This document shows, piece by piece, positions 53,345-63,062 of a DNA stretch of 64,000 nucleotides. The DNA lies in assembly GCF_002218195.1 (NCBI RefSeq), contig NZ_CP022336.1, positions 1,731,001 to 1,795,000 of the forward strand. The letters are read 5' to 3'. The DNA is from Sphingorhabdus sp. SMR4y (GTDB taxonomy: Bacteria > Pseudomonadota > Alphaproteobacteria > Sphingomonadales > Sphingomonadaceae). The notes under the pieces were generated by a model, which had not been told where the DNA came from, ran no database searches, and saw only the letters and a program-made list of their open reading frames with translations. The stretch's first letter is position 1. The number at the start of each line of letters is the position of its first letter. The position numbers and the translations under genes are program-made.

Positions 53345-54675
53345 TATCGGCCTCCTATTGGCGCGTTGGCCTGGACATTCGAGAAGCGGACGCTAACCGG
53401 GTCGGAAACACGGAACTGGAAAAGCGCGCCGGGATCAGCGAACATACCAAGCGCCCGCCATTCAACCCGCTGGCTGTAATCACCTTGCTCACCAAGGCTT
53501 TCTAGCTCCCATTCTTCCCACGTGTTGCCAGCATCATCACTGTAGCGCATTTCAATCTGCGGGTCCGCATAGTCGCCCGCCAGATAGTCGGTCGTGCCGA
53601 CTTCCGCAGACAATCTAAGGTTGAATATCTGCGCTGGGCCTTCCAGAACCGCGCCCGCTGTGAAAAGTCGCTCCATTGGGCCGCTATTGTCCAAATAGCC
53701 GCTAAACGCCCACACTGTCCCTGTCTCGTCGTCGCCCATGCCGGGACCTACCCGCCAGTTTGTGCGTCCATAAGACTTGAACTCGCACCATTCCCTTGTT
53801 GTGATGTCATAGGCCATGGTTTTATTGTCCAGGCGCAGGCAAACGAACTTGTGCCGCTCGTCAGATACCAAAAACAGCCGATGCGTTGCGCTGGCCTGCG
53901 ATGCCTCAACAATAGCGTCATCCGATATAGCTTCGGGAACCTCGCCGTTGCGATACAGGATCAAGTCCGACCCGAGAAAATAGAAGCTGTTATCGACCAC
54001 AACAACGCAGCCGGTCTTTGCAACTCCCTGCTCGAACTCCCGCTGTTGTATCTGGGAAAATGGCAAGTCCTGATTGCCAGTGGCAGCCCAGAACTCGATA
54101 GAGTTGATCCCGCCCAAAACAAGGATTCCGTCCAATACACAAATATCGAGCAGATAATCCGGCTCGCTCTCCGCTGTGGCGAAGTCCAGCCCCTCCCAAG
54201 TGCGACCATCCAGCACGTTCGAGAAATACCATTGGCCGGTTTCAGCCCGCAAAGCGATGAAATAACCAGCAGTATGCACAACCGCCGTAACGTCTGCGCT
54301 ATCGGGAAAGCTGACAGCTACAAAATCCGTTCCGTCATAACTGTAAAGCGACGAACCGGCTGTAACCAGTATCTCCAAGTCACTAGCAGCGATAGACACT
54401 GTGCCAGTGCCGTCAATTGTCCCAAGAAGCGTTGCGCCGCGATAGAACCCAGAACCGGAGACAGCGAACCTGTCACCACCAAAAACGCCCTCACGCTGGA
54501 ATACAGCCTTGATAGGGCCGCTTCCATGGGTGCTATCCGATACTATGCCCTTCCGGCTCTGCAATATCGTCGGATCGCCAGCCTTGCCCTTTTCGACAAA
54601 CAAGTTGACCAAATCGAGCGGCGGCAAGTTACCTCGGGACCGCGTGTAGGCCGAACGCCCATAGTCGATCTGCAT
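53344..54675 (-). CDS. P22 gp10-like head-closure / packaged DNA stabilisation protein
   Basis: 443 residues. Start MQIDYGRSAYTRSRGNLPPL and LVNLFVEKGKAGDPTILQSR are characteristic of the P22 gp10 family, followed by repeated beta segments (propeller-like). gp10 forms part of the tail hub that closes the head. Its stop overlaps the 136-residue gene and its start overlaps gp4. Confidence 0.8.
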   Translation of the reverse strand: MQIDYGRSAYTRSRGNLPPLDLVNLFVEKGKAGDPTILQSRKGIVSDSTHGSGPIKAVFQREGVFGGDRFAVSGSGFYRGATLLGTIDGTGTVSIAASDLEILVTAGSSLYSYDGTDFVAVSFPDSADVTAVVHTAGYFIALRAETGQWYFSNVLDGRTWEGLDFATAESEPDYLLDICVLDGILVLGGINSIEFWAATGNQDLPFSQIQQREFEQGVAKTGCVVVVDNSFYFLGSDLILYRNGEVPEAISDDAIVEASQASATHRLFLVSDERHKFVCLRLDNKTMAYDITTREWCEFKSYGRTNWRVGPGMGDDETGTVWAFSGYLDNSGPMERLFTAGAVLEGPAQIFNLRLSAEVGTTDYLAGDYADPQIEMRYSDDAGNTWEEWELESLGEQGDYSQRVEWRALGMFADPGALFQFRVSDPVSVRFSNVQANAPIGGR

Positions 54676-55217
54676 TAGAAATAATCCGCAGCGGTGGCCG
54701 CTGTTGCGTTGCTACCCATCAAAAGGCCCTTGAAGGCCAATCCGCGCCGATAGACGGTCGGTGAAACCTGACCGCCGAACGTATCAACCCAATTGGAGGC
54801 AAGATAGCAAGCAAGCCCGTCAGCACCTCGACTTGCAAAGGGTGCGTCCGTGTCCAGCGTTAGGCCGGACAGACTGACCCATCCGTTGTCCCAGACATAA
54901 TTGGTTTTTCCAGAGTCATAAATGGAAATAACCGCCAAATCTTTAGGCTCGCGTGTCTGTCCATCCTCTTCGATTGCCAGAGGCTTGGTAATCGTGAAGC
55001 CGTTTGCGGATATTCGGTCAAACTCCTTGGCGGTATAGTCTGCCTCCGCATAAACATCGTTCAGGCCACCGAGACAGCCCGCGTCAATCAGTTCGTCATA
55101 AAGTCCCTGCAATATGAACAGGCCGTTGGTGGCCTCTTTCGCCTTTGGTGTCCGCCCCAGAGCCAATATGCTCGTGCGATACATGGCTTGGGTGATAATA
55201 TCCCGGCAAGTTGTCAT
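54675..55217 (-). CDS. P22 gp4-like tail accessory (head completion) protein
   Basis: 180 residues: CRDIITQAMYRTSILALGRT, then EATNGLFILQGLYDELIDAG match the gp4 family that joins the portal to the tail. A strong terminator separates it from the coat gene just upstream, so it may have a weaker or separate transcription. Confidence 0.8.
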   Translation of the reverse strand: MTTCRDIITQAMYRTSILALGRTPKAKEATNGLFILQGLYDELIDAGCLGGLNDVYAEADYTAKEFDRISANGFTITKPLAIEEDGQTREPKDLAVISIYDSGKTNYVWDNGWVSLSGLTLDTDAPFASRGADGLACYLASNWVDTFGGQVSPTVYRRGLAFKGLLMGSNATAATAADYF

Positions 55218-55236
55218 ATCATCCCCCTCAAGAGAA

Positions 55237-55262
55237 AGGGCGGGACCGCTAAGCCCCGCCCT
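55237..55262 (-). terminator. Strong stem-loop after the coat protein gene
   Basis: AGGGCGGG pairs perfectly with CCCGCCCT (8 bp, 10-base loop). In the leftward transcript it lies 7 bases after the coat stop and is followed by TTCTCTT. A partial terminator here would lift coat over tail protein levels. Confidence 0.8.
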
Positions 55263-55268
55263 ATTTGC

Positions 55269-56372
55269 TTAGGAAGCGGCAATGCCGACAGTGTTGCCAG
55301 CGCCGGTCGTTGCGAAGTAGCCCGTCACAACACCATGGTCCTTCAAGTCTGCGGTATCGCTGGAGCCGGTGCCAAACAGGATTTTGCGAACCCCGTAGAT
55401 ACCGTCAACTGCAACGCCATGCTTGTCGCCATAGTCGAACTCTTCCGTGACAGTCTTCCAGCGTTTCGCGTAAGCGATAGCCAGAGCCTGCGCACCGCAG
55501 AGATATACCGGGGTAACCTCGGTGGTGCCGGAAGCGCCCAGGTTGGTGTAGATTGGCAGATTGTCAGTTTCTTTGACAATCACGCCGTTCCACATAATAT
55601 CGCCGCCCTCGAACAGCTTGCTTGCCTGCATCTGGACAACGGTTTGCGCCAATACTTCCGTATCGAGGCTGTCCCGCAAATCCTTGAAGGCGTGAGGGTT
55701 GGCGAACGCGACATAGTAACGCTTGCCGTTGCCGGGATCGCGCATTGGGCGAACCTTCGGGTTGGCAGTCTTCGCTTTCAACACCATGCCGTCCAGCGCG
55801 GTAGCGTTGAACTTGTCGGCGGTCGTATCGAGTAGCGCAAAGTCAGCAGAAGCATCGGTATAACCACCAACGCCAGCGCCGAAATATACGCGATCCGCGT
55901 TGTCAACCAGCCATGCGTCACGCTGCGCTTCGGTGGAGTCCGTGAAGCTGACGCCATTGATAGACCCAAGGGCCTCAATAACCAGATCGCGGGTGTCTTC
56001 CATCGACCAATCGAGCAGAGTAGCCCGAGCAGCCTGCCGAAGCGAAATTGCCGATTTCTGTTCGGACATTTCAGCGATACGGACAGCGTTACGGCGTTTA
56101 TCAACGTAGATACGCATCGAGCGGGACGACATATCCTCTTCGTTACCTTCGAGCGTTGATGTGCCGGTTACAGGGTTATTGGTCAGGCGATTGACCAGAG
56201 CAATGGTAATCGAGTCACCGCTCTTTTTGGTCAGGTCTTCCTTAACCTGAATAACCGAGTTTTCGCTGGTTCCCATGAGAGGCTTGAAACCGCCGTCATG
56301 GAGATATTCGGTAAAGAACTTGTCTTCCCACTGTTGGACAACCAAGCCGGTTGCCGGAGTTGTATCCGTCAT
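55269..56372 (-). CDS. Major capsid protein, N4-gp56 / DUF4043 type
   Basis: 367 residues. VQQWEDKFFTEYLHDGGFKP, KSGDSITIALVNRLTNNPVT and RNAVRIAEMSEQKSA are the HK97-fold capsid subfamily known as N4-gp56/DUF4043. It follows the scaffold gene in the usual order and precedes the strong terminator. Confidence 0.9.
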   Translation of the reverse strand: MTDTTPATGLVVQQWEDKFFTEYLHDGGFKPLMGTSENSVIQVKEDLTKKSGDSITIALVNRLTNNPVTGTSTLEGNEEDMSSRSMRIYVDKRRNAVRIAEMSEQKSAISLRQAARATLLDWSMEDTRDLVIEALGSINGVSFTDSTEAQRDAWLVDNADRVYFGAGVGGYTDASADFALLDTTADKFNATALDGMVLKAKTANPKVRPMRDPGNGKRYYVAFANPHAFKDLRDSLDTEVLAQTVVQMQASKLFEGGDIMWNGVIVKETDNLPIYTNLGASGTTEVTPVYLCGAQALAIAYAKRWKTVTEEFDYGDKHGVAVDGIYGVRKILFGTGSSDTADLKDHGVVTGYFATTGAGNTVGIAAS

Positions 56373-56423
56373 TTGAAAATTCCTTCTAAGGGCAGCACCG
56401 TCATCGCGACGGGGAAACCGATG

Positions 56424-57170
56424 TTAGCCGAGTAGTTCGCTCAATGGCTTGGGACCGCCCCATTCAGGGCCTTTCCGGTCGCCTACGTTGCGTTCTCCCG
56501 ACAGGGTTGGCGGGACAGATTGGCGAGTGACCGGCGTTGTTGCCGCCATTTCCGCCATAAGCTCTTCCCGTATCTTTTCTTTCATGCTTGCCAGGTCCGT
56601 GGCTCCAAGCTCCTGCATCGTGGCATGGTTCTTGGCGATCTGATATGCCTTTTCCCAAGGGTCAGGGTCATTCAGTGCCTGCTGTCCAAGCGCGGGATTG
56701 TCATTCGCCAGCTTGATGAATGTTTCCTTCATCTGGTCGAAATCTTCCTTGTGTTCCCGCCTTGCCAGCATTTCAGACATATCAAGCCGTGAATTAAGCG
56801 CGGCCTGACTGGCAATTTTGCTTCCGAATTGTGCCTGCCACTTCTCTTCGTCTTCCCACAGTGATGCGGGATCCTCCGGTGGTGGTGGCGGTGATTGCAG
56901 CGCCTTAAGCTGCTCTTCGAGTTCTGATAGCTTGCGCTCCGCTTCCTGGCGGCGCGTCCGCTCGCCTTTTACAGCGGCATGGTCAAAAGGCGGCTCTTCT
57001 GCTTCTGGCGCAGGCGACGCGCTCTCTTCTTCGCCCTTGGCAGCGAATTTGCCGGTTTCATCGCGGGGTTGCTCCTCGGCCTTCGGCTCTGGCCCCACGT
57101 TCTCCGGCTCGGTGACTTCCGCCACCTCTTCCGCTGGTTCTTTGTTCAGAATATCGTCAATTGTTCCCAT
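56424..57170 (-). CDS. Capsid scaffold protein
   Basis: 248 residues, acidic N-terminal part rich in Glu and Pro (EPENVGPEPKAEEQPRDETG), a charged coiled coil (about 72-95; ERTRRQEAERKLSELEEQLK), and a helical C-terminal part ending WGGPKPLSELLG. This is the style of podovirus scaffolding proteins, and the gene lies between the portal and coat genes. Confidence 0.75.
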   Translation of the reverse strand: MGTIDDILNKEPAEEVAEVTEPENVGPEPKAEEQPRDETGKFAAKGEEESASPAPEAEEPPFDHAAVKGERTRRQEAERKLSELEEQLKALQSPPPPPEDPASLWEDEEKWQAQFGSKIASQAALNSRLDMSEMLARREHKEDFDQMKETFIKLANDNPALGQQALNDPDPWEKAYQIAKNHATMQELGATDLASMKEKIREELMAEMAATTPVTRQSVPPTLSGERNVGDRKGPEWGGPKPLSELLG

Positions 57171-57271
57171 GATTTACCTCGACAAACGCCCGATTAACGG
57201 CGGCGACCCTTAACGCCCGATACCCCGGCGACGGTTTCCTACGTCATCACGACGTTGAAACTTTTATGCGG

Positions 57272-57583
57272 CTACTTGAGTGCCGCGAAATCCGAATGAA
57301 TAAGATCAGCGAGGGCAAGCCATTGTTCGCCCTGCCGTGACCTCACTCCATAACTGCGGTTACGACCATGCAACATGAACGAGGCGTAGCAGCCTGTAGC
57401 GTCACCCTCTGGCCGCGTTAGCGTCTTGATCGATATACCGCCCAAATCTGCTATAACCCGCCTTAAAGTAAGCTCCTCATCGGACGGAAGATTGTCCTCT
57501 GCGATCTTATCGCTCTCAAGAAATGCCGCCTGACTGGCGTTTGGTGTAAGGCTACTCATCAGGTCTTTGAAAAATTTAATCAT
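57272..57583 (-). CDS. Small phage protein between portal and scaffold
   Basis: 103 residues. No recognised domain; ATG 57583 overlaps the portal stop by 4 bp. The region between this gene and the scaffold start (57171-57271) holds nothing obvious. Confidence 0.6.
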   Translation of the reverse strand: MIKFFKDLMSSLTPNASQAAFLESDKIAEDNLPSDEELTLRRVIADLGGISIKTLTRPEGDATGCYASFMLHGRNRSYGVRSRQGEQWLALADLIHSDFAALK

Positions 57584-59397
57584 GCCGCCAATCCCGCCTG
57601 ATATGCGTCCAACTCGCCCTTGGCCAAAGCGGCCTGGGCTGTGGCGTCATTCTTGCGGGCCTCGCTCTGCGTCTTCTCGACCTCGGCAACCTGTCCAGCA
57701 ATCGCGACCTGTTGCATCTGCTGCTGTTCGGGACTTGGCCCCTCTTTCAGCATTTCAAGCAGGCGGTCCTTGTTGCGCAGGCTTGATGCCTCAATCAGAA
57801 CGTCCGCAGGTATCTGAACCATGCCAGTGCCGGCCAGTTTAAGCATGGATTGGAACTCTTCGGCGGCGATGGTCGGCGTATCGATGCCTTCATCAATGCT
57901 AATGTCCACATCCAATTCGGTGACGTTGTTTTCAATCTGGACAACTTGCTGCGAGCGCGGGTCAGAGGCGAATGCCTGCAACTGCTGGACAGCCTCGGGC
58001 TGCTCCTGCATCGCCTGCTGCATATTGTCCTTTGTGATGCCCATTTGCTTGGCCATGGCCTTCAATGCCGTGACAGGCTGGTTGACGCCCACAAAGCGCA
58101 TATTCTGCTCGTTATCGGTGACACGTATCCAGCGTTCACCATCCCAGAACTGCTGCACCCGATACCAAACCGAGCGGTAGACAGCCAGCGACAGGACACG
58201 GATGCAATCCAGATAGGTGGCCAATTCAGTCATACCGCCCTGCTGTTGCGCGATAATGGCTCGGCCCGACATATCAGACTCGTTCTTGCCGCCAAGGGCA
58301 GCGTTCGGCCCCTGCAAATCAATCTCTGCCTTCGCCTCTTGCAGAAGATTCATGTTGGCCTGCGCCATGTCATTGGTCGGCAGGATTTCGACATCATCCC
58401 GCTCACCGACAAATACACCATCTGGCCGAGACAACTCTTTCCGGACCTCGCGTGGCGATGCGGCCACATTAGGCGACACCCGAATCTGGCGCTGGCTTAT
58501 CAAGTGCAGTGCCTTGGACCGCCGCTTGTTAATCTCGTCTTGCGCGCCGATCATTGTCCGGACTTCGCCGTAACGGTTGTTTTCACGGTCAACGTATAGG
58601 CTTACAGCCTTAATCGGGCATTCTGGCTGCCTGTTCTCGCCGAGATACGGGCTTGGCTCTGGTTCGACCACAAAACCGGCCTGCGTGAACATACAAAATA
58701 TCCAACCATCAGGCGTTTCCTGATAATGCTCACATATCCGAACCCGCTTCCGCTTATGGTCAGCCCACATCTTGTCTTTGGGCTTGTCGTCATAGGTTTC
58801 TGTGTCTTTGGCCCGCGCCCAGGTTGTCTCAAGCGCATCTTTCGCATCAGGAAAGCGCGCAATAGCTTTGGCAAGGTCCATCCAGATAACGACGCCCATA
58901 AAAGCAGCGTCGGAAAAATCAAATTCACTGGAATGCGGGTCATAGTAGAACCGATCCCACGAGATACGGCGAATATCCGGATCGATGCCGTTGCGGGAGT
59001 TCTTCGCGCCCACCATGATTGCGCAAGTGCCCTCAATCGCTAATTCTCTGGCTGCCTGCGAGCGTTTGTCATCCCACCGGCTGTCATCGCACACATAACG
59101 CAAAACGTCCGTTGCTGCCTGCGCCGCATCGTCATCATCAGGATTCCGTGGAAATGCCTTCGGGTCCTTGCGGGTCTGCTTTTCAAGGCCAGCCATGGAA
59201 TTAACCTTGCGCTTTACCCTGTTGTAGACAACCGCTGGCTGCCCTCTCTTCTCCAATACTGTCTTTTCAGCCGCCGTAAGCTGTTTTTCGTCAAAATAGT
59301 CGCGGTCACGCTCTGCCAACTTACGGCTATCGCGGGTCACTTCCTCCGCTTCCTCGAACTGCTGGACAAAGGTGGATAATTCTAGAGAGTCTTCCAT
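57580..59397 (-). CDS. P22-like portal protein
   Basis: About 605 residues, start ATG 59397 (MEDSLELSTFVQQF). Segments typical of P22-type portals: NRVKRKVNSMAGLEKQTRKD, WDRFYYDPHSSEFDFSDA, MIGAQDEINKRRSKALHLIS, and a C-terminal coiled coil (QQMQQVAIAGQVAEVEKTQS). It forms the ring through which DNA is packaged. Its start overlaps the large terminase stop by 16 bp. Confidence 0.87.
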   Translation of the reverse strand: MEDSLELSTFVQQFEEAEEVTRDSRKLAERDRDYFDEKQLTAAEKTVLEKRGQPAVVYNRVKRKVNSMAGLEKQTRKDPKAFPRNPDDDDAAQAATDVLRYVCDDSRWDDKRSQAARELAIEGTCAIMVGAKNSRNGIDPDIRRISWDRFYYDPHSSEFDFSDAAFMGVVIWMDLAKAIARFPDAKDALETTWARAKDTETYDDKPKDKMWADHKRKRVRICEHYQETPDGWIFCMFTQAGFVVEPEPSPYLGENRQPECPIKAVSLYVDRENNRYGEVRTMIGAQDEINKRRSKALHLISQRQIRVSPNVAASPREVRKELSRPDGVFVGERDDVEILPTNDMAQANMNLLQEAKAEIDLQGPNAALGGKNESDMSGRAIIAQQQGGMTELATYLDCIRVLSLAVYRSVWYRVQQFWDGERWIRVTDNEQNMRFVGVNQPVTALKAMAKQMGITKDNMQQAMQEQPEAVQQLQAFASDPRSQQVVQIENNVTELDVDISIDEGIDTPTIAAEEFQSMLKLAGTGMVQIPADVLIEASSLRNKDRLLEMLKEGPSPEQQQMQQVAIAGQVAEVEKTQSEARKNDATAQAALAKGELDAYQAGLAA

Positions 59398-60854
59398 GAT
59401 GAACCATCCTCCTCTTTGGCTAGTGCGCGTTCCCACCTGTCACCAGGCGTTGTCCGCTGCTTGCTGACCGTTAAAATCGCGGGATGCGCCTGGTCCATCA
59501 CCATCCCAATTAAACTTGCTGTATCGACAACATCGTCGTGCTTGCCCGCAGGAAAGACCAAAAACTCGCTAAGATCAGCATCCGGCTCCATGAACACCCT
59601 GCCCATGCTTGCCATTGCCTGAAACGCCCGCGCCCTTGTCGGCTTGTCAGCAACACTTGCGATCCACTCGACACGGCAAAACACTTTCCGCTCTCTCATC
59701 CGGCGCTTGAGCATTGGTTCGATTGACTTGCGGATAACACCAGACTCACCGAACCAAGCCAGTGGCTTATATTTGGCAATCAGGTTTAGCTTTTCCTCTA
59801 TCCAGACATCGGCGGTCGTTTGCCCGCGCCATTGGTCAACTCGATACAATGCGCCGCTGCTATCAACGCCCCAGACAGTGTGAACCGTGTAATCGCCCCC
59901 GCCGTCCGTCACAGCATAGTCGCTCGTGCCGTAGTAACGCAGCTCGGGAAGCTTCTCCCAAGTTTTGAACCAATCCCGCTGAAAGAACGTCCCCTCGTCC
60001 GGCTGCGGCTGCTGCTGATACAGCGCCGACCATTCACGAGGACCGATTGTCGCCTTGATACGCTCCAGAACAGGCAGCGGATACCATTCAGGCCACAAGG
60101 CCTCATTCTGCTTACTAATCGCCGGTAGGTCCAAAACCTCCCACTGGTCAGCCTCTGCTTCAAGCAGCCTGCCCGCCAAATCATCTTCATGCCAGCGCGT
60201 CTGGATAAGCACCACAGCGCCACCAGGCATAAGCCGGGTGAACAGCGTCGATCTATACCAATCCCAAACCAAATCCCTGCGCCGTTGGCTATCAGCCTCT
60301 TCGCGATCCTTTAGTGGGTCATCTATCAGCGCAATGTCCGCGCCTCGGCCCGTTATCGCTGTGCCGACGCCAGCAGCGACATAAGCCCCGCCCTTGTTCG
60401 TGTTCATCCGGTTGGCTGCCGCGCTATCCGTTGCCAGTGATACGCCGGTAAATACTTCTGTAAATTCCGGACTGCCGACAATGTTTCGGACGTTCCGGCC
60501 AAAGTCGTTTGCAAGATCGCTGTTGTAACTCGCCGCGATAATCTGCCGCTTCGGATTGCGGCCCAAGCACCATGCGGGAAACCGCTTCGACGCCAACTCG
60601 CTCTTACCATGCCTCGGTGGCATAAATATCATTAAGCGGTCAATTTCCCCTCGCTCAACCGCCTCCAGCTTGTCAGCAATCAACTCGTGATGCTGTGCAA
60701 TCTGGTATATTTCGTTGGTGTGCTTAGTGAACTTTAGGAGACTGTCCCTCGCCTGCCGCGCTTTCAAGACGTTCTGCAACGCCTCCATTTCCGCCAGCAA
60801 GGAGGGGAGCGAACGAGGCGCTAAGGTCTCTGATCCGCTCGATAAGTTCATCAT
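59382..60854 (-). CDS. terL: Terminase large subunit
   Basis: 490 residues. Walker A MIFMPPRHGKSELASKRFP (about 73-91), Walker B in DIALIDDPLKDREEAD, and the nuclease part with YYGTSDYAVTDGGGD and the C-terminal KHDDVVDTASL acidic motif. It packages and cuts DNA. The start is uncertain: ATG 60854 overlaps the small terminase gene by 131 bp, and the internal ATG at 60788 would reduce this. Confidence 0.93.
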   Translation of the reverse strand: MMNLSSGSETLAPRSLPSLLAEMEALQNVLKARQARDSLLKFTKHTNEIYQIAQHHELIADKLEAVERGEIDRLMIFMPPRHGKSELASKRFPAWCLGRNPKRQIIAASYNSDLANDFGRNVRNIVGSPEFTEVFTGVSLATDSAAANRMNTNKGGAYVAAGVGTAITGRGADIALIDDPLKDREEADSQRRRDLVWDWYRSTLFTRLMPGGAVVLIQTRWHEDDLAGRLLEAEADQWEVLDLPAISKQNEALWPEWYPLPVLERIKATIGPREWSALYQQQPQPDEGTFFQRDWFKTWEKLPELRYYGTSDYAVTDGGGDYTVHTVWGVDSSGALYRVDQWRGQTTADVWIEEKLNLIAKYKPLAWFGESGVIRKSIEPMLKRRMRERKVFCRVEWIASVADKPTRARAFQAMASMGRVFMEPDADLSEFLVFPAGKHDDVVDTASLIGMVMDQAHPAILTVSKQRTTPGDRWERALAKEEDGSSWKTL

Positions 60855-61128
60855 CCGACATCTCGCTATAAGTGTCCGTTACATTCAGGTTCATTTCCTT
60901 TGGAAGAAGGCTGGCAATGACTTTGAGATATTGGTCCGGCTTATCTGCGCGGACAGTCTGGATTACTGCGACGCCATGTTCAGTAAAATCATCGTGCAGC
61001 GCCGCAATGAAGGCCTCGCCCAGCTTGTTGCGAGCGCCTTTGGGGCGGCCAGGATTACCAGGCTTAAACCGATGTTCGACGGGCGGGTTTCCCTTCCCGA
61101 TCTTTCCCGTTTTTTCGGGTGCGCTCAT
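60724..61128 (-). CDS. Small terminase / DUF5681-domain protein
   Basis: 134 residues. KGNPPVEHRFKPGNPGRPKG followed by ARNKLGEAFIAALHDDFTEH is the DUF5681 motif found at the small-terminase position. It should bind DNA to start packaging. It is the first gene of the leftward structural operon. Confidence 0.8.
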   Translation of the reverse strand: MSAPEKTGKIGKGNPPVEHRFKPGNPGRPKGARNKLGEAFIAALHDDFTEHGVAVIQTVRADKPDQYLKVIASLLPKEMNLNVTDTYSEMSDDELIERIRDLSASFAPLLAGGNGGVAERLESAAGEGQSPKVH

Positions 61129-61240
61129 TTAGCTACCCCTCATGGTTATTTCTCTAATGTGAATGTAAATTCGCCGTCACAGGCCATAGGATCGATGAAT
61201 TCCTGAAATGCAGGCAGGCAGCTTTTCATCTGCCATAAAA

Positions 61241-61272
61241 GAACCCCACGCTGTTAGAGCAGCATGGGGTTC
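61241..61272. terminator. Perfect stem-loop upstream of the terminase operon
   Basis: GAACCCCA and TGGGGTTC form a perfect 8-bp arm, extended by GCTG/CAGC inside. It is flanked by AAAA on the left and AATTTTCT on the right, so it can act as a terminator in both directions. Confidence 0.65.
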
Positions 61273-61337
61273 GAATTTTCTATGGGTCCCCAATCAGGTA
61301 TAGTTTGTGCGGCGCGTTAGCGCGATTGGAGATGTGT

Positions 61338-61571
61338 ATGTTCGTAGATGAAGAAATTGAATTTGTCAAGGGCAGATTAGGCATAATCGCGCATACCAGG
61401 CTGATAGCCCTTATTGTTGTTTCGTCTATGTCGGGGATTGTCACCGGCTTTCACGCATGGCTATCAATCTCCAATAATGCCCCCCACAGCACCGCAGCGC
61501 CAATCACCGTGCCTAGCATAGCTTTGATGGCTCATAATGTTTTGTGTTGGATGCGGGCTGTGAGGAATTGA
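61338..61571 (+). CDS. Small rightward membrane protein
   Basis: About 77 residues from ATG 61338, with GGAG six bases upstream. It has one long hydrophobic segment (RLIALIVVSSMSGIVTGFHA) and a second weak one. It is isolated between two stem-loops, on the opposite strand to the phage late genes. Function unknown. Confidence 0.45.
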   Translation: MFVDEEIEFVKGRLGIIAHTRLIALIVVSSMSGIVTGFHAWLSISNNAPHSTAAPITVPSIALMAHNVLCWMRAVRN

Positions 61572-61572
61572 A

Positions 61573-61608
61573 TTAGCGGCCACTCGTAAGCAAGCAGGGA
61601 GCCGCTAA
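61573..61608. repeat. Inverted repeat after the small rightward gene
   Basis: TTAGCGGC at 61573 and GCCGCTAA at 61601 are perfect 8-bp complements with a 20-base loop. It overlaps or follows the stop of the small membrane gene and may be its terminator. Confidence 0.55.
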
Positions 61609-62222
61609 ACTGTGAATATGGAGTCCGATGCAGGTTCTAGCGGTGCTTGCAATCACCTTCCCACTCATTCGATGTTCCCCACTCAGACAAACATGGGCGC
61701 TAGTATGAAAGGGCCAGCCCGTTAGAGCCAGCCCTGTTGTGTTATTGTGCAGGCCAGTCGCGAAGCTGGCTATCAGGGACGGCGGGTGTTACTTCGAGCC
61801 GTCTTGCCTGTGGTTCCCCGGTAACAATTCCTGCGTGTCTCTAAGGCCCTACAATTATTCGCGACCTAGCTTTCCACGCCGCTGCACAAACTAATTGGGG
61901 CGGGCAGAACCCTGTTTACCCCAAACTCTAAAACTCTTTATGCGGATTGGGCGGGCAACTACATTCCCCAATCTATCGCGTCAGGCGTTTGTTGGTCCGG
62001 ACCTCACCGCCTTATTCACACCGTAACTCGCATACTTGGCTTAAACGGTCACGATCCGTATCTCCCTACCTCAAGGGCGCTCTCCCAGTTGAGCTATACA
62101 CCAAATTCTATGACGGCCCCAGCGGGTGAATGTTACAACCTTGCGGATGATTCCCGTTGTTCTGGCGTTCCGTCAAACTCTAAACGCAATTATTGACTTT
62201 GTATTTCCTGCGCGTATCACAC
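61609..62222. other. Phage noncoding stretch with a degenerate tRNA-like element
   Basis: About 610 bp without a convincing gene. On the minus strand 62036-62103 has a 5' acceptor TGGTGTA, a D arm GCTC-AACTGGGA-GAGC, an anticodon-like arm with TTGAGGT and a 3' acceptor TAAGCCA (6 of 7 pairs). The variable region is missing and the T arm is weak, so a working tRNA is unlikely. Otherwise I see no clear promoter or gene. Confidence 0.4.
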
Positions 62223-62762
62223 TTATGCGGCCCTGTCAAGCCTGTCTATCAATATTTCTAAGCCCGTCATTGCCTGCGCCAGCTTTACCAGATCGCGGTT
62301 GCTGCAATCCCGATCCATGCGCTTAGCGTGAATAAGCCTGTCTAGCCATGCAGGGCCGCAATCGGGATTGATGTCAATCACCAGCTCGTCAAAGGCCTTC
62401 CGAACATCCGAACCCAATGCGTTTACCGTGGCAAGCCGTTCGTTCAGCCATTGCTCGTTTCGGAGCGCCTGCTCTTCGTCCTCGATATGACCGCCGGATG
62501 ATTGGCCCGCCAGGGTGCAGGACATTTTTCCTACCCCGAATATCGGCCAATAAGCCCTTCCTAGCGCCCTGCCGGTGTCTCTGGCCTCTAGGCTAATCAG
62601 ATTGAACCGATAGGCCCTGCCGAGCGCGTCTGTGCCGTCCGTGCCGTATAGGCTGGCCTTAGCCTCCGCTGCCGCGCTGCCGCGATCCCGTGGCTTGCCT
62701 GCCCGTGACAGTTGGCCGGATGGTGTGCGCTTACCCTTCTTGCGTTTTCTGCCTCGTGCCAT
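62223..62762 (-). CDS. Phage protein of unknown function
   Basis: 179 residues, with a strongly basic N-terminus (MARGRKRKKGKRTPSGQLSR) and no enzyme motif. The basic start suggests DNA or RNA binding. It heads the leftward direction after the accessory cluster, upstream of the noncoding stretch; it could regulate late genes (speculative). Confidence 0.6.
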   Translation of the reverse strand: MARGRKRKKGKRTPSGQLSRAGKPRDRGSAAAEAKASLYGTDGTDALGRAYRFNLISLEARDTGRALGRAYWPIFGVGKMSCTLAGQSSGGHIEDEEQALRNEQWLNERLATVNALGSDVRKAFDELVIDINPDCGPAWLDRLIHAKRMDRDCSNRDLVKLAQAMTGLEILIDRLDRAA

Positions 62763-62798
62763 ATCAAAAAACTCCCTGCTGTCTGGATAGGTTCGCGC

Positions 62799-63062
62799 TC
62801 ATGGCTTGGGCCTCGCTGCTATGGCTGCTGAAATCATGGCCTCCCATGCTGTCGAAGCGTTCATTCCCGAATGAAAGCCAAGCGCATCCATTCTGGCGAA
62901 ATAGCTTTCAATCATCGCCTCGGTCGGCTCCACCGGCACGATAGCGAGGCCATTGGCCTCTAGTGCTTTGATTGCGGCGGTGGCGAACTGATAAGGGTTG
63001 CGGAATTTTTCATTCATCATCGCCTGAGCCATGATTTCTGCTTCTTTGGTGATGTCGGTCAT
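62799..63062 (-). CDS. Small phage protein
   Basis: About 87 residues from ATG 63062 (MTDITKEAEIMAQAMMNEKF), with VPVEPTEAMIESYFARMDAL in the middle. Proteins with PTEAMI segments are common in phage accessory regions; function is unknown. It overlaps the next gene by 4 bp. Confidence 0.6.
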   Translation of the reverse strand: MTDITKEAEIMAQAMMNEKFRNPYQFATAAIKALEANGLAIVPVEPTEAMIESYFARMDALGFHSGMNASTAWEAMISAAIAARPKP

